Notes under the pieces: generated by a model | The model's database searches: none | Told to the model about the DNA's origin: nothing | Seen by the model: only the letters and a program-made list of their open reading frames with translations | Position numbers and translations under genes: made by a program | Assembly: GCA_022563195.1 (NCBI GenBank) | Contig: JADFNV010000005.1 | Coordinates: forward strand, 37,670-101,669 | Source of the DNA: Pseudomonadota bacterium | GTDB lineage: Bacteria > Pseudomonadota > Gammaproteobacteria > Steroidobacterales > Woeseiaceae | DNA length: 64,000 bases | Direction: 5' to 3' | Shown here: piece by piece, positions 26,272-35,327 of the stretch | Layout of the letters: each line of letters starts with the position of its first letter | Numbering within the stretch: the stretch's first letter is position 1

Positions 26272-27276
26272 CTATGCCAGGTCTTTCAGCGGCTTGATGA
26301 TGCCTTCGTTCAATATCTCCATGCGCTGTCGTCGACCGCCCGCGCGAAACGCGAGCGTGACGCCATCGAGCCCGAGCTTTTCGAGCTTTAATATCCTTGC
26401 GAGGCACTCATCGGCTGTGCCGACGAAGGCAAGGTAGTCGACGAGTTCCGGCGACACGGCGCTTTTGTGTCGGGCGTGCTGAGACATATGCTCCAGGCGA
26501 TCATAGGCCTTTGAGGCCGATTCAAAATCCGCTTTGTAGGGATGCAGAAACTCCGGCAACTGTTTCCACTTGCTGAAGGTCTCTGCTTGCGAGGCGACCC
26601 AATGACTGACGTCATCCCTGGCCTGGTCGCGATCGTCGGAAATCGCGATGGCCGCCCACAGGTGCAGCTTGATCTCGTCCATCGATCTGCCTGCCTCCTC
26701 GGCGCCCTTTCGCACGAGATCAATCTGCCAGCTCGTGAACTCTTCGTTGGCGCCGCCCATCAGGATGACGCCGTCGGCCACACGCCCACACAGTTGCAGC
26801 ATGCGTGGCTGATTGGCCGCGATATATATCGGTATCGGACCCTTGCCTGTGACCATGCGATATGGGCCTTTCTCGCCACCTTCAACTTCCTCACCCGAAC
26901 AAAGCCTGCGAATCGTGATGACGGCTTCTTCAAGCTGTTTGATCGTCGCCGGTTTCAGTCCGATCGGGTACACGCCGGTCCAGCCGGTTCCCAAGCCGAT
27001 CAACGCCCGACCATTGCTTATTTCGTTCAGTGCCGTGAACGAGTTGGCGATGATGCTCGGGTGCCGGGTGATCGGATTGGCAACGCCGGTCGAAAGCTGG
27101 ATGGTCGAGGTATTCACCGCACACAGCGTCAACGCCGTGAAGCAGTCCTTCATCGAGAGCTGTACGTCCGCGATCCAAACGCTGTCAAATCCGAGTTCTT
27201 CCGCAGCTTGCACAACTTCGACGTTGTGCATGATCGGCTCACGTTGGCTTATCCCCAGTGACAATCCTACCTTCAC
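26272..27276 (-). CDS. Luciferase-like (LLM class) flavin- or F420-dependent oxidoreductase
   Basis: The track ORF is too long; the GTG at 27276 is preceded by a perfect AGGAGG eight bases upstream, and the family start VKVGLSLG begins there, giving 334 residues. It is a TIM-barrel LLM protein: AAEELGFDSVWIADVQ, a GLGTGWTGVYP phosphate/cofactor region and IPIYIAANQPRML. This superfamily includes F420-dependent reductases (MER, FGD) and FMNH2-dependent monooxygenases. It is only distantly like the FGD protein encoded at 41 kb. With F420 biosynthesis seven kilobases away, F420 is a sensible guess, not a proof. It is the first gene of the minus-strand operon. Confidence 0.82.
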   Translation of the reverse strand: MKVGLSLGISQREPIMHNVEVVQAAEELGFDSVWIADVQLSMKDCFTALTLCAVNTSTIQLSTGVANPITRHPSIIANSFTALNEISNGRALIGLGTGWTGVYPIGLKPATIKQLEEAVITIRRLCSGEEVEGGEKGPYRMVTGKGPIPIYIAANQPRMLQLCGRVADGVILMGGANEEFTSWQIDLVRKGAEEAGRSMDEIKLHLWAAIAISDDRDQARDDVSHWVASQAETFSKWKQLPEFLHPYKADFESASKAYDRLEHMSQHARHKSAVSPELVDYLAFVGTADECLARILKLEKLGLDGVTLAFRAGGRRQRMEILNEGIIKPLKDLA

Positions 27277-27301
27277 CCCGGTATCCTCCTGATCGATAAG
27301 A

Positions 27302-27316
27302 CGGGCAGTATGCCCG
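27302..27316. promoter_or_regulatory. Inverted repeat CGGGCA-GTA-TGCCCG in the divergent promoter region
   Basis: A perfect six-base inverted repeat with a three-base centre, in the 87-bp gap between the divergent luciferase-like and CoA-transferase genes. It is placed to control both. No regulator gene is adjacent. Confidence 0.4.
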
Positions 27317-27363
27317 CATGATTTGGCGAACTCAATTTCGACGGCGTGTGGCGAGAAACGATA

Positions 27364-28641
27364 ATGACAACATGGATCGACGCAGACAAGGTGGCGGAAT
27401 ATCTGCAACCGGGGATGACCGTCTTTGTCGCCGGCGCCACCGCAGAGCCCGGATTGCTCCTGGACGCACTGCGCAACAATCCTGCTTGCTGTGCCGGGAT
27501 TCGCTTTGTCTCGGTATCCGTCCCGGGCATTAATAAGGTCGACTTTGCAGCCTTTCACGAAGACTGTCGATCGACGGCCTTTTTTGCAACGCCCGACAAC
27601 AGAGATGCCATCGCGGCCGGTCGCGTCGATTTCGTGCCGCTGCAATATCGTTCAATATTCGACTACCTGGCCGGGGAAATCAGTTTCGACCTGGTCCTGG
27701 CACAGCTGCCAGCGCCGGATAATAACGGCAGGTTTTCCCTCGGTGTCTGTGCCGATTTTCTGCCCGCCGTGCTCGATAATGCCAAGCTCCTGATTGGCGA
27801 GATCAATAGGCAACAGCCGCGGGCGGCCGATTCACCGACCTGGCCACTATCGAGGCTCGATGTCGCCGTCGAATGCGACCGGCCGGTCGCTACTGTTACC
27901 GAGGCAAGTATCGATCAGGCTGCGATCGACATCGGCCGTCATGTCGCTGAACTCATCAGGGACGGCGATTGCCTTCAGATCGGCATCGGAGGCGTACCCA
28001 ATGCGATTCTCGCTGCGCTGAATGACCGGAACGATCTCGGCATTCATTCCGGACTGGTTTCGGATGGCGTAATGGCATTGGCATCGACGGGAAATATCAA
28101 CGGCAAGAACAAGAGTGTCGATACGGGACGTATTGTCACCGGCACCACGCTGGGCAGTAGTCAACTGATCGACTGGGCCGGCAACAACGCGAAACTGAGC
28201 TTCCGTCCAGTCAGCTACACGCACGATGTCGGCGTTATTCGTCAGCTTGATAACTTCGTATCCATCAACTCGGCATTGGAGGTCGATCTCTTCGGCCAGG
28301 TCAACGCAGACATGTTGCACGGTCGCCAGCAATCGGGTACCGGTGGATCGATCGATATGATGCGCGCAGCGGCTTTATCGCGTGGCGGGCGTTCCATCAT
28401 TGCACTCAAGGCAACCGCCGCTGGCGGCTCGAGGTCACGAATTGTCGCGACACTGTCGCACGATACGGCCGCAACGATCCTGCGGACCGATGTTGACTAT
28501 GTCGTTACTGAATATGGCACGCGGCGCATCCGGCACCTGTCAACCATCGCGCGTGCGGACGCGCTGGCTGAAATTGCCGCGCCGCAGTACCGGGACAGTG
28601 TACGTGATGACTGGACGCGCCTGTCCTTGCATCGAAACTGA
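27364..28641 (+). CDS. Acetyl-CoA hydrolase/transferase family protein (CoA-transferase)
   Basis: Start at ATG 27364 (MTTWIDADKVAEYL), 425 residues. Two-domain family I CoA-transferase of the 4-hydroxybutyrate/succinyl-CoA:acetate type. Seen motifs are GIGGVPNAILAAL (CoA-binding glycine loop), SALEVDLFGQVNAD, with a candidate catalytic Glu at about 306, and SGTGGSIDMMRAA. It would activate an organic acid by CoA transfer or release an acid from its thioester. Being divergent from the beta-oxidation-like operon and sharing its promoter region, it probably provides CoA activation for that pathway. Confidence 0.85.
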   Translation: MTTWIDADKVAEYLQPGMTVFVAGATAEPGLLLDALRNNPACCAGIRFVSVSVPGINKVDFAAFHEDCRSTAFFATPDNRDAIAAGRVDFVPLQYRSIFDYLAGEISFDLVLAQLPAPDNNGRFSLGVCADFLPAVLDNAKLLIGEINRQQPRAADSPTWPLSRLDVAVECDRPVATVTEASIDQAAIDIGRHVAELIRDGDCLQIGIGGVPNAILAALNDRNDLGIHSGLVSDGVMALASTGNINGKNKSVDTGRIVTGTTLGSSQLIDWAGNNAKLSFRPVSYTHDVGVIRQLDNFVSINSALEVDLFGQVNADMLHGRQQSGTGGSIDMMRAAALSRGGRSIIALKATAAGGSRSRIVATLSHDTAATILRTDVDYVVTEYGTRRIRHLSTIARADALAEIAAPQYRDSVRDDWTRLSLHRN

Positions 28642-28657
28642 GGACAAAAGCGGTGCG

Positions 28658-29059
28658 TCACCCGGGTTTCGACGGGCCTCGCTTCAGAAGCGCCTGGATC
28701 ATTTCCTGCAGTCGACCGAAGTCGACAGGCTTGGCGCTGTATTCATCACAGCCCGCTTCCAGCGCCTTGTCGCGATCACTTTCCATCACATACCCTGTCA
28801 CCGCAATGATCGGGAGGTGACTGGTTTTCGCAGTAGCCTTCAATTGACGGGTGGCCTCCCAACCATCAATTTTCGCCAGGCCCAGATCCATAAGAATCAG
28901 GTCCGGGTTATCATTAATGCCCTTGCGGATGGCCTCTTCCCCATCAATGGCTGTTATCACGTCATAGCCTTTCGATACGAGCCAGCGTGACATCATGTCA
29001 CGATTCATATCGTTGTCTTCCACCAGGAGTATTTTTGGCCTGGCGTCCTTCGCGTCTAT
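28658..29059 (-). CDS. Stand-alone response regulator receiver with an altered start codon
   Basis: The track starts at an internal GTG (29023), but this would cut off beta-strand 1 and the start of the acidic pocket. The frame in fact runs on upstream through RPKILLVEDND to an ATA at 29059, seven bases after AAGG; before that is TAA. If ATA was once ATG, the protein begins (M)DAKDARPKILLVED, an ordinary receiver start, and has 133 residues. The rest is complete: acidic pair ED, phospho-acceptor Asp in LILMDLGLAKIDG, Thr in AVTGY and Lys in SAKP. So it is a CheY/DivK-like single-domain regulator that uses AUA, a poor start, or none. It lies alone, convergent with the CoA-transferase. Confidence 0.75.
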   Translation of the reverse strand: MDAKDARPKILLVEDNDMNRDMMSRWLVSKGYDVITAIDGEEAIRKGINDNPDLILMDLGLAKIDGWEATRQLKATAKTSHLPIIAVTGYVMESDRDKALEAGCDEYSAKPVDFGRLQEMIQALLKRGPSKPG

Positions 29060-29147
29060 CGTTTACCTTATTACTTGTCGGCCATATTGCGTCGGATATT
29101 AATATCAATTTTACCGTCCCGTACAAAGTGATTTTCCTTATGAATTT

Positions 29148-29573
29148 CTATCTCGCAATTATGATCCTCGGGTCCAGCACCCCCCCGTCGACGATGCCGA
29201 TATCGTACTTGTAATCGCCACCTTCCTTGGCTGGACCGCCTATGGTCGCAAGGATCTTGCCGTTAGCATTTGAGTTCTTCCTGGTTGCGCCCTCATACGG
29301 CGCACCACCGGGAAAATCGATGTAATAGTCACTGGCCGAACCAACGATATGCCACTCGACCTGGTCACCGATGCACACCGTAATTACGTCGGCATCTCCG
29401 CCATTGGCACCAGCATGAACAACTTTTGTCGGTCGGTTGTTGGTGACGATGATTACCAGCTTGTGCGTGTCGGAATTCTCATCACACGTACTATCGGCAA
29501 ATGAGGGATTTTGCGTCATCGAGACACCAGTCAAAAAGATGGCGCAGGCAATGACCGTTGTTGTAGTTTTCAT
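29148..29573 (-). CDS. Secreted protein, possibly cupredoxin-like
   Basis: A 141-residue protein with a signal peptide (cleavage near SFA-DS) and AGGAG before the ATG. The mature part is mostly beta: LVIIVTNNRPTKVV, VITVCIGDQVEWHIVG, a Tyr- and Gly-rich loop and a C-terminal strand RIIIAR. GDQVEW is a pattern common in cupredoxin-like domains, but the usual copper ligands (His...Cys...His...Met) cannot be placed, so metal binding is not claimed. Two Cys could form a disulfide. It is located 34 bases after the frameshifted TPR gene. Confidence 0.6.
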   Translation of the reverse strand: MKTTTTVIACAIFLTGVSMTQNPSFADSTCDENSDTHKLVIIVTNNRPTKVVHAGANGGDADVITVCIGDQVEWHIVGSASDYYIDFPGGAPYEGATRKNSNANGKILATIGGPAKEGGDYKYDIGIVDGGVLDPRIIIAR

Positions 29574-29606
29574 TGGACTACTCCTTAGAGGATTGAAAGC
29601 TTTTTG

Positions 29607-31557
29607 TCAGTTCTTCTGATTGATCAGGTTTTTGAATCTTTCTTCCGCCATTATGCTGCGGAAGCCGGCGTCGATCGATAACAGACTTGTCTCGTACTGC
29701 AGATCCACCGCCCGCTCCAGTGCAGCCAATGCCTCGACTGTCTCGCCCAGATGAGCATGAATCAATGCGCTATAGTAATGCACATACATGTTATTCGGTT
29801 CTGCAGCGAGCGCCGCCTGAATCAGTTCTCGTGATATTTCGGTTTTGCCGACCCGTGAGTAGTAGAAGGCAAGGTCCGACGTCGTATCGACGTTGTGCAC
29901 GTTAATATCCAGTTCCTGTTCGGCGATCTCGATCGCGCGCCCATAGGCTACACGCGCGGCGTCTTTAAGCAGGTCCGTGTAGAAATACGAGTCGCCAAGA
30001 TTACCCCACAAGCGATAGTCGAGCGGCATGAGTTCTACCGCCTTTGCGTAACGTTGCGCCGCTTTTTTAAAATCGCCGAGATAAAAATACATCGAGCCGG
30101 TGTTTGAATAGGCATTGTGCGTCGGCTTGATCGCAAGCGAGTTATCCCATGCCGCCGCCGCATTCGCGAAATCACCCGCGAGGTAATAAGCGGCTCCAAG
30201 GTTATTCAAGGCGTCGGCATCGTCGTCCGCACGACTCACGTACATCTGGTAGAACTCCGCCGCTTCGAGAAAGCGGCTGTTCGAGAACAGGAAATTTCCC
30301 ATCGCCGCAAAACTCGCCCAGTAACTGACATCGATTTCGATCGCGCGCCGCAGGTTCACCTCCGCCGCGACGATTTGCGACATGGCCAGTTGTGTCTCCG
30401 CCAGGCCGATATGCGCATCGGCGGAGTTTGGGTTAGCAGACAACGCTGTCTCGAACTCGTGCAACGCAACATCGTATTTCCCCGAAGTTCTGTACAAACC
30501 ACCGAGCGCCAGGTGCACTTCGAATGAGTCCGCGGCGTATTCCAGCGCGAGATGACACGCCTGCTCCGCATCGCCAAAGCTGGTCACATCGTGTTCCAAC
30601 TCATAAATCTCCAGGTGTACCTCGCATATCGCAGCGTGTGCGCCAGCAAACTGCGGATCGAGTGCCGTTGCCTGTCGCAGATAGGCAAGCGCCTTTGATT
30701 GCACTTCTTTATCGTTGGGCCGGCGCAAGTAATCCAGCCCACGCAGATAGAGATCGTAGGCCTCGACGTTTTTCGTACCCAGTCGATCAAGTCGCTTTTG
30801 CGCCGCAACGGGCAGTACGACATGTAACGAACGGGCAACCTGCCGCGCAATATCCTCCTGGATCGCGAATACATCGGACAATTGCCGGTCGTAGGTTTCC
30901 GACCAAATCTCGATGCCGTCCTCGCCATCGAACAGCCGTGCCGTAAACACTTAGCCGATTCTCATTTCGCCTCACACTGCCCAGTAGAACGACGTCAGCG
31001 CGAAGCCGTTTCGCCAATGTCGCAACATCGAGAACTGTTCCTTTGAGCTGATTCGTTGTGCTGATCGCGACGACGCGAAACTCATTCAGCCGCACAATCA
31101 GGCTGCGGATTTCCTCAGTCAGGCCGTCGCTGAAGTAATCAGTGTTCAATTCATTCGTTGCATTGGCAAATGGCAACACAGCAATGGCTAGCTGTGAGGG
31201 CTCCCAATGTTCCTGTGATACGTAATAGACAAGGCCGCCACAGGCAACGACCACAACCGCGATCAGCAAAAGGAATTTGGCCCGTGCGAGCTTCGGTGCA
31301 CCACCATCGGTATCCTCGTGGCGCACGACGCCTTCAATCGTGATTTCGTAACCCCAGGCCAGGATTAGCGTGATCGGGAATCCAATAATGATGAGCACAA
31401 TCAATATGGTCATTGCGCTATCTGGAATTGGCAAGCGATCGAAAGTTACGTCAGCAATTTGCAGCAACACCCAGACGACGACCGCATACGCAACCATGGC
31501 GCGAAAGACGCTGCGTTCGCGCAGTTCCCCCATCAAGCTTTGTAGACGCTGTTTCAT
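29607..31557 (-). pseudogene. Frameshifted membrane-TolB/FlgO-like-TPR protein (paralogue 1)
   Basis: Two overlapping track ORFs belong to one gene. The first part starts at ATG 31557 (SD-like GAGGGGG): TM helices at about 20-40 and 48-70, a third near 95-115, then the TolB/FlgO-like domain (IAVLPFANATNELNTDYFSDGLTEEI). Around 30951 the frame breaks; the protein continues in the next frame as VFTARLFDGEDGIEIWSETYDR, followed by about ten TPR repeats to 29607. Removing one A in CTAAGTG gives GSVRRNENRL-VFTARLFDG, which then aligns to the intact paralogue at 42120 with the same length. So a single-base insertion (or a sequencing error) explains it. The intact family is often annotated as adenylate cyclase-like or TPR protein of unknown role. 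Confidence 0.82.
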
Positions 31558-31693
31558 CCGCCCCCTCTGGGTCCCAGCGCTATACCGCAATTTGCAAAGG
31601 CATATTTCTTATTCAAATTATGAGGCAAATCAAGCGCTTCAGCTTTTTTTTATATTGCACCAATTGCGCCTGTATTGCAGTAATTACAGCTTG

Positions 31694-31851
31694 GGAACCT
31701 CTGATTTATTCTGGACGAAGTAGATTGTCTTTAAAATGTTCAGGTTCAAGGCGCGGATCGCACGTAATAGCTGGCTATTGCGAAGATTCGCAACGCAGAA
31801 CCTGGACATTTTGGATGCAAGATACGAGTTCATGAATAGATCAGAGGTTCC
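31694..31851. mobile_element. 158-bp palindromic MITE with IS5-type ends
   Basis: The ends are GGAACCTCTGATTTATTC and its near-exact inverse (one mismatch). A nested pair AAAATGTTCAGGTTC (31733-31747) and GAACCTGGACATTTT (31798-31812) also matches with one mismatch, and AATAGC-TG-GCTATT sits at 31766-31779. All three pairs share one centre, 31772.5, which is the exact midpoint of the element, so the whole element is one long imperfect palindrome. It is flanked by CTTG on the left and CTAG on the right, a near-match to the four-base CTAG duplication of IS5-group elements. No coding capacity; it would depend on a transposase elsewhere. The right flank lies on the stop codon of the acyl-CoA dehydrogenase gene. 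Confidence 0.8.
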
Positions 31852-33018
31852 CTAGTAGGACTTCGGTAAACCGAGCGCCTTTTCGGCGATATGGCACAGG
31901 ATCAACTCGGGACTGACGGGCGCCAGCCGGGCGATCATGACTTCACGCATCAGGCGCTCTACGTGGAACTCCTTCGCATAGCCCATGCCGCCATGCGTCA
32001 TGACGGCACGTGTACAGGCTTGAAAGCCGGCTTCGGCGCCGAGGTATTTCGCGGCGTTAGCTTCAAGCCCGCAAGGTTCCCCGTGGTCATACAAGGACGC
32101 CGCTTTCATCGCCATCAGGAATGCGGCCTCCAGTTCCATCCAGCTTTGCGCCAGCGGATGCTGTATAGCCTGGTTCTGGCCGATGGGACGATCGAATACG
32201 ATGCGCTCCTTCGCATACTCGGCCGCTCGGGCCAACGCGTTCTGCCCGATGCCGATCGCTTCCACCGCGATTAATATGCGCTCCGGGTTGAGGCTGTGCA
32301 GCAGGTAGCGAAAGCCCATGCCCTCTTCACCGATTCGATCTTCGACCGGAACGGGCAAACCGTCGATGAAAATTTCATTGGAGTCGACAGCCGCACGACC
32401 CATCTTCGCTATGAGTCGAACATCGCAGAAATTACGATCCAGGTCGGTGTAGAAAAGCGTCATGCCGTCGGTGGGCTTGGCGCACTCCTCTTTGGGCGTC
32501 GTCCGCGTCAGCAACATGATCTTGTCTGCTTGTTGCGCGGTCGATATCCATACTTTCCGGCCATGCACCCGATAGCGTTCACCGTCGCGTACCGCGCGTG
32601 TCGTTATTGATGTTGTATTGAGTCCCGCATCGGGTTCTGTAACACCGAAGCAGGATTTTCGACGGCCCTTAATCAAATCCGGCAGCCAGCGCTTTTTTTG
32701 TTCCGCAGAACCGAAAACGACGATCGAGTGGGGGCCGAAAATATTGAGGTGCACGGCGGATGCTGCGCTCATCGCCCCGGCTGAACGACCAACAACGTGC
32801 ATCATCAACGCCGCATCGGTCACGCCGAGCCCGGCGCCACCGTATTCTTCCGGCATTGCGATGCCCAACCAGCCTCCGTCCGCGATGGCCTGGTAGAAAT
32901 CCGCGGGGAACTCGCCGCTGGCATCGCGCTCCAGCCAATAATCGTCATCGAATCCGGCACAGATTTTCTGCACTGCATCGCACACGGACTGTTGCTCGGA
33001 GGTCATCGCAAAATCCAT
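31852..33018 (-). CDS. Acyl-CoA dehydrogenase
   Basis: A 388-residue acyl-CoA dehydrogenase with AAGGAG before the ATG. The flavin/substrate motifs are CFGVTEPDAGLNTTSI and VRLIAKMGRAAVDSNEIFIDGLPVP; the C-terminal helical domain has RIVFDRPIGQNQAIQHPLA and MTHGGMGYAKEFHVERLMREVMIARLAPVSPELI. The catalytic base position of the C-terminal domain reads HGGMGYAKEFHVER, so as in several non-classical members the base is not obvious. It oxidises an acyl-CoA to the enoyl-CoA with FAD and would feed the hydratases at 23-25 kb. Its stop codon TAG lies in the target-site duplication of the MITE. Divergent from the amidase/F420 operon. Confidence 0.88.
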   Translation of the reverse strand: MDFAMTSEQQSVCDAVQKICAGFDDDYWLERDASGEFPADFYQAIADGGWLGIAMPEEYGGAGLGVTDAALMMHVVGRSAGAMSAASAVHLNIFGPHSIVVFGSAEQKKRWLPDLIKGRRKSCFGVTEPDAGLNTTSITTRAVRDGERYRVHGRKVWISTAQQADKIMLLTRTTPKEECAKPTDGMTLFYTDLDRNFCDVRLIAKMGRAAVDSNEIFIDGLPVPVEDRIGEEGMGFRYLLHSLNPERILIAVEAIGIGQNALARAAEYAKERIVFDRPIGQNQAIQHPLAQSWMELEAAFLMAMKAASLYDHGEPCGLEANAAKYLGAEAGFQACTRAVMTHGGMGYAKEFHVERLMREVMIARLAPVSPELILCHIAEKALGLPKSY

Positions 33019-33114
33019 CGATCTGTTCTCCTTGAGCTCTTCAGCAATACCGGTGCATCATTTAGCTACGGCAGCTTGTGTCGGTCAAGCCTATGGCAGC
33101 TAAAGGCAAGCACT

Positions 33115-34557
33115 GTGGATGAATTGATGTACCTGGATGCAAGGGCTCAAGCGGAGCTCGTTCGCAACGGCGAGCTGACGGCGATCGATCTTGTCGATGC
33201 CGCGATCGCCCGCATCGAAGCAGTGAATCCGGCGATCAATGCCGTTATCGCGACTTTTTTCGAACGGGCTCGCGAACAGGCGGCGCTCGCGTCCACTGAC
33301 ACAACGTTCGCCGGCGTGCCCTTCCTGCTCAAGGATATTGTCGCGGAGTACGAAGGCACGCCGATTGCCGAGGGCTCCGCCTTCCTTGTCGGAAACTACA
33401 TCTCGCCACAGGACAGCGAGCTGGTGCGGCGCTATCGGCAGGCAGGGCTGATCATCCTTGGCAAAACCAATACAGCGGAATTCGCACTGTTGCCAACCAC
33501 CGAACCGGCACAATTCGGGGCCAGCCGAAATCCCTGGAATACCGGGCTGACGACCGGGGGATCGAGTGGCGGTTCCGCCGCTGCCGTAGCGGCGGGCATG
33601 GTTGCGGCCGCACACGGCAATGATGGCGGCGGATCGATACGAGTGCCATCAAGTTGCTGTGGCCTCGTCGGCCTCAAACCGACGCGCGGCCGGAATTCCC
33701 TGGGACCCTATTTCGGCGACGTCGCCAACGGCTTGCTCTGCGACCATGTCATGACGCGCTCCGTCAGAGACAGCGCTGCAATTCTTGATGTTACGGCCGG
33801 CACTGCCGCAGGAGACCCCTACTGGCCCCGCACACCTGAACGTGCCTACGCCGACGAAGTCGAACGGGAACCGAGGCGCCTGCGTATCGGCTTATCGACG
33901 CTGCCACCGATCGGTGCGACGGCGCATCCCGACTGTATTGCCGCCGCCGAGGCGACGGCGCGTCTGTGCGAGGAACTGGGCCACGATGTTGTCGAGGCAG
34001 CGCCGCAAATCGATGGTGACAGACTGTTCAAAGCCTTCGGCAAGGTCTGGGCGGGCTTTCTGTGCTGGGCGATCAAGGACTGGGCAATTCGCATTGGCCG
34101 CGAACCCGAGGAGCAATATTTTGAACTGGCGACGTGGCGCACCTATTTGCACGGACAGCGACAGAGTTCGGGCGACTACCTGCTCGCGGTACAGACGCTG
34201 CAGCACATCAGTCGCGATGTGGCGCAATTCTATAATGATTACGACCTTTGGCTCACACCGACACTGGCACAGCCACCGATGCCGTTGGGTTATTTCGACT
34301 ACACGCCAGACACGCGCGATCAACACATCGCGCGACTGGGTGAATACACATGCTTTACCCTGATCGCCAATGTGACGGGTCAGCCGGGCATCTCGTTGCC
34401 ACTGCACTGGAATGACGACAAGCTGCCGATCGGTGTGCAGTTCATCGGACGATATGGCGATGAAGCCACGCTGCTGCAGCTTGGCCGGCAGCTCGAACGC
34501 GCCCTGCCCTGGTCGCATCGTCGGCCGCCGCTTGGCAACGACGCTTCAGAAGCCTGA
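33115..34557 (+). CDS. Amidase signature family protein, first gene of the F420 operon
   Basis: The track ORF begins far upstream in the acyl-CoA dehydrogenase antisense; the likely start is GTG 33115 with AAGG seven bases upstream (an ATG at 33127 is possible), about 480 residues. It is an amidase-signature enzyme with the Ser-cisSer-Lys triad: Lys in FLLKDIV, then [16 protein letters not shown] and [23 protein letters not shown]. Members hydrolyse amides or carbamates; it is most like 6-aminohexanoate-cyclic-dimer hydrolase or aryl acylamidases. The stop is four bases from cofE, so it is probably co-transcribed with F420 biosynthesis. A role in F420 metabolism (for example trimming of the gamma-glutamyl tail) is conceivable but not supported by motifs. 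Confidence 0.82.
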   Translation: MDELMYLDARAQAELVRNGELTAIDLVDAAIARIEAVNPAINAVIATFFERAREQAALASTDTTFAGVPFLLKDIVAEYEGTPIAEGSAFLVGNYISPQDSELVRRYRQAGLIILGKTNTAEFALLPTTEPAQFGASRNPWNTGLTTGGSSGGSAAAVAAGMVAAAHGNDGGGSIRVPSSCCGLVGLKPTRGRNSLGPYFGDVANGLLCDHVMTRSVRDSAAILDVTAGTAAGDPYWPRTPERAYADEVEREPRRLRIGLSTLPPIGATAHPDCIAAAEATARLCEELGHDVVEAAPQIDGDRLFKAFGKVWAGFLCWAIKDWAIRIGREPEEQYFELATWRTYLHGQRQSSGDYLLAVQTLQHISRDVAQFYNDYDLWLTPTLAQPPMPLGYFDYTPDTRDQHIARLGEYTCFTLIANVTGQPGISLPLHWNDDKLPIGVQFIGRYGDEATLLQLGRQLERALPWSHRRPPLGNDASEA

Positions 34558-34561
34558 AGCA

Positions 34562-35326
34562 ATGGCCACGAGTCTCACGATCCGACTGTTGGAGGGTCTG
34601 CCGATCGTCCGCAGCGGCGACGATCTTTGTGACGTGATCAATATCGCACTCGCCGCATCAGACACGCCGCTGGTCGATGGCGACGTCCTTGTCGTCGCAC
34701 AAAAAATTGTTTCGCTATCCGAAGGCCGGCTGGTACGCCTTGGCGATGTGCAGCCATCGGCTGCAGCACTTGAGCTTGCGGCGGAAACCGAAAAAGACCC
34801 GCGCATTGTCGAGCTGATACTCAAAGAGTCTGTTGATATCCTACGCTCGAAACCCGGCGTGATCATCGCGCGACACATCCTTGGCACTGTCGGCGCCAAC
34901 GCGGGTATCGATCAATCCAATATCGATCACTCTGCCGGCGAATGCGCGCTGTTGCTGCCGGAGAATCCCGACAAGTCAGCCCGACTCCTGCGTAAGGCCT
35001 TAATGGAGAAAACCGGGAAAAAGCTGGGCCTTATCATCAGCGACAGCATGAATCGGCCCTGGCGCCTGGGCTCTATTGGCAGCGCAATCGGTAGCGCCGG
35101 GCTGGCCGTGCTTGACGACAAGCGCGGGCAAAGCGATTTGTTCGGGCGTGAACTCAAGGTGACGCTGTGCAATCGGGCCGATGCGATCGCCGCCGCCGCC
35201 GTGTTGATGATGGGCGAAACCACCGAGCGAACGCCGGTTGCAATCGTTAGCGGCTTGCCAGCGGACGATAGTGCGCAGACCGCAGCCGACTGTATCCGGC
35301 CCCTCTCGGACGACTTGTTCCCCTGA
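34562..35326 (+). CDS. cofE: Coenzyme F420-0:L-glutamate ligase CofE
   Basis: Start at ATG 34562, 254 residues, the length of archaeal CofE. Family segments seen: GDVLVVAQKIVSLSEGRLV near the N-terminus, then GVIIARHILGTVGANAGIDQSN, LGLIISDSMNRPWRLGSIGSAIG and a C-terminal Ala-rich stretch with ERTPVAIVSG. CofE adds glutamate through gamma-linkages to F420-0 with GTP. In mycobacteria the same function is the N-terminal half of FbiB, whose C-terminal half is a nitroreductase-like FMN domain; that half is absent here. cofD starts one base after the stop of this gene. Confidence 0.92.
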   Translation: MATSLTIRLLEGLPIVRSGDDLCDVINIALAASDTPLVDGDVLVVAQKIVSLSEGRLVRLGDVQPSAAALELAAETEKDPRIVELILKESVDILRSKPGVIIARHILGTVGANAGIDQSNIDHSAGECALLLPENPDKSARLLRKALMEKTGKKLGLIISDSMNRPWRLGSIGSAIGSAGLAVLDDKRGQSDLFGRELKVTLCNRADAIAAAAVLMMGETTERTPVAIVSGLPADDSAQTAADCIRPLSDDLFP

Positions 35327-35327
35327 C

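Noticed and set aside
31558-31693. A gene between the MITE and the TPR pseudogene
   Set aside because: Only short frames without a ribosome site or recognisable product; AT-richer than the neighbours and probably promoter DNA of the TPR gene.
32797-33114. Amino-terminal 106 residues of the track ORF before the amidase
   Set aside because: They are antisense to the acyl-CoA dehydrogenase start; the amidase family begins at about 33115-33127.
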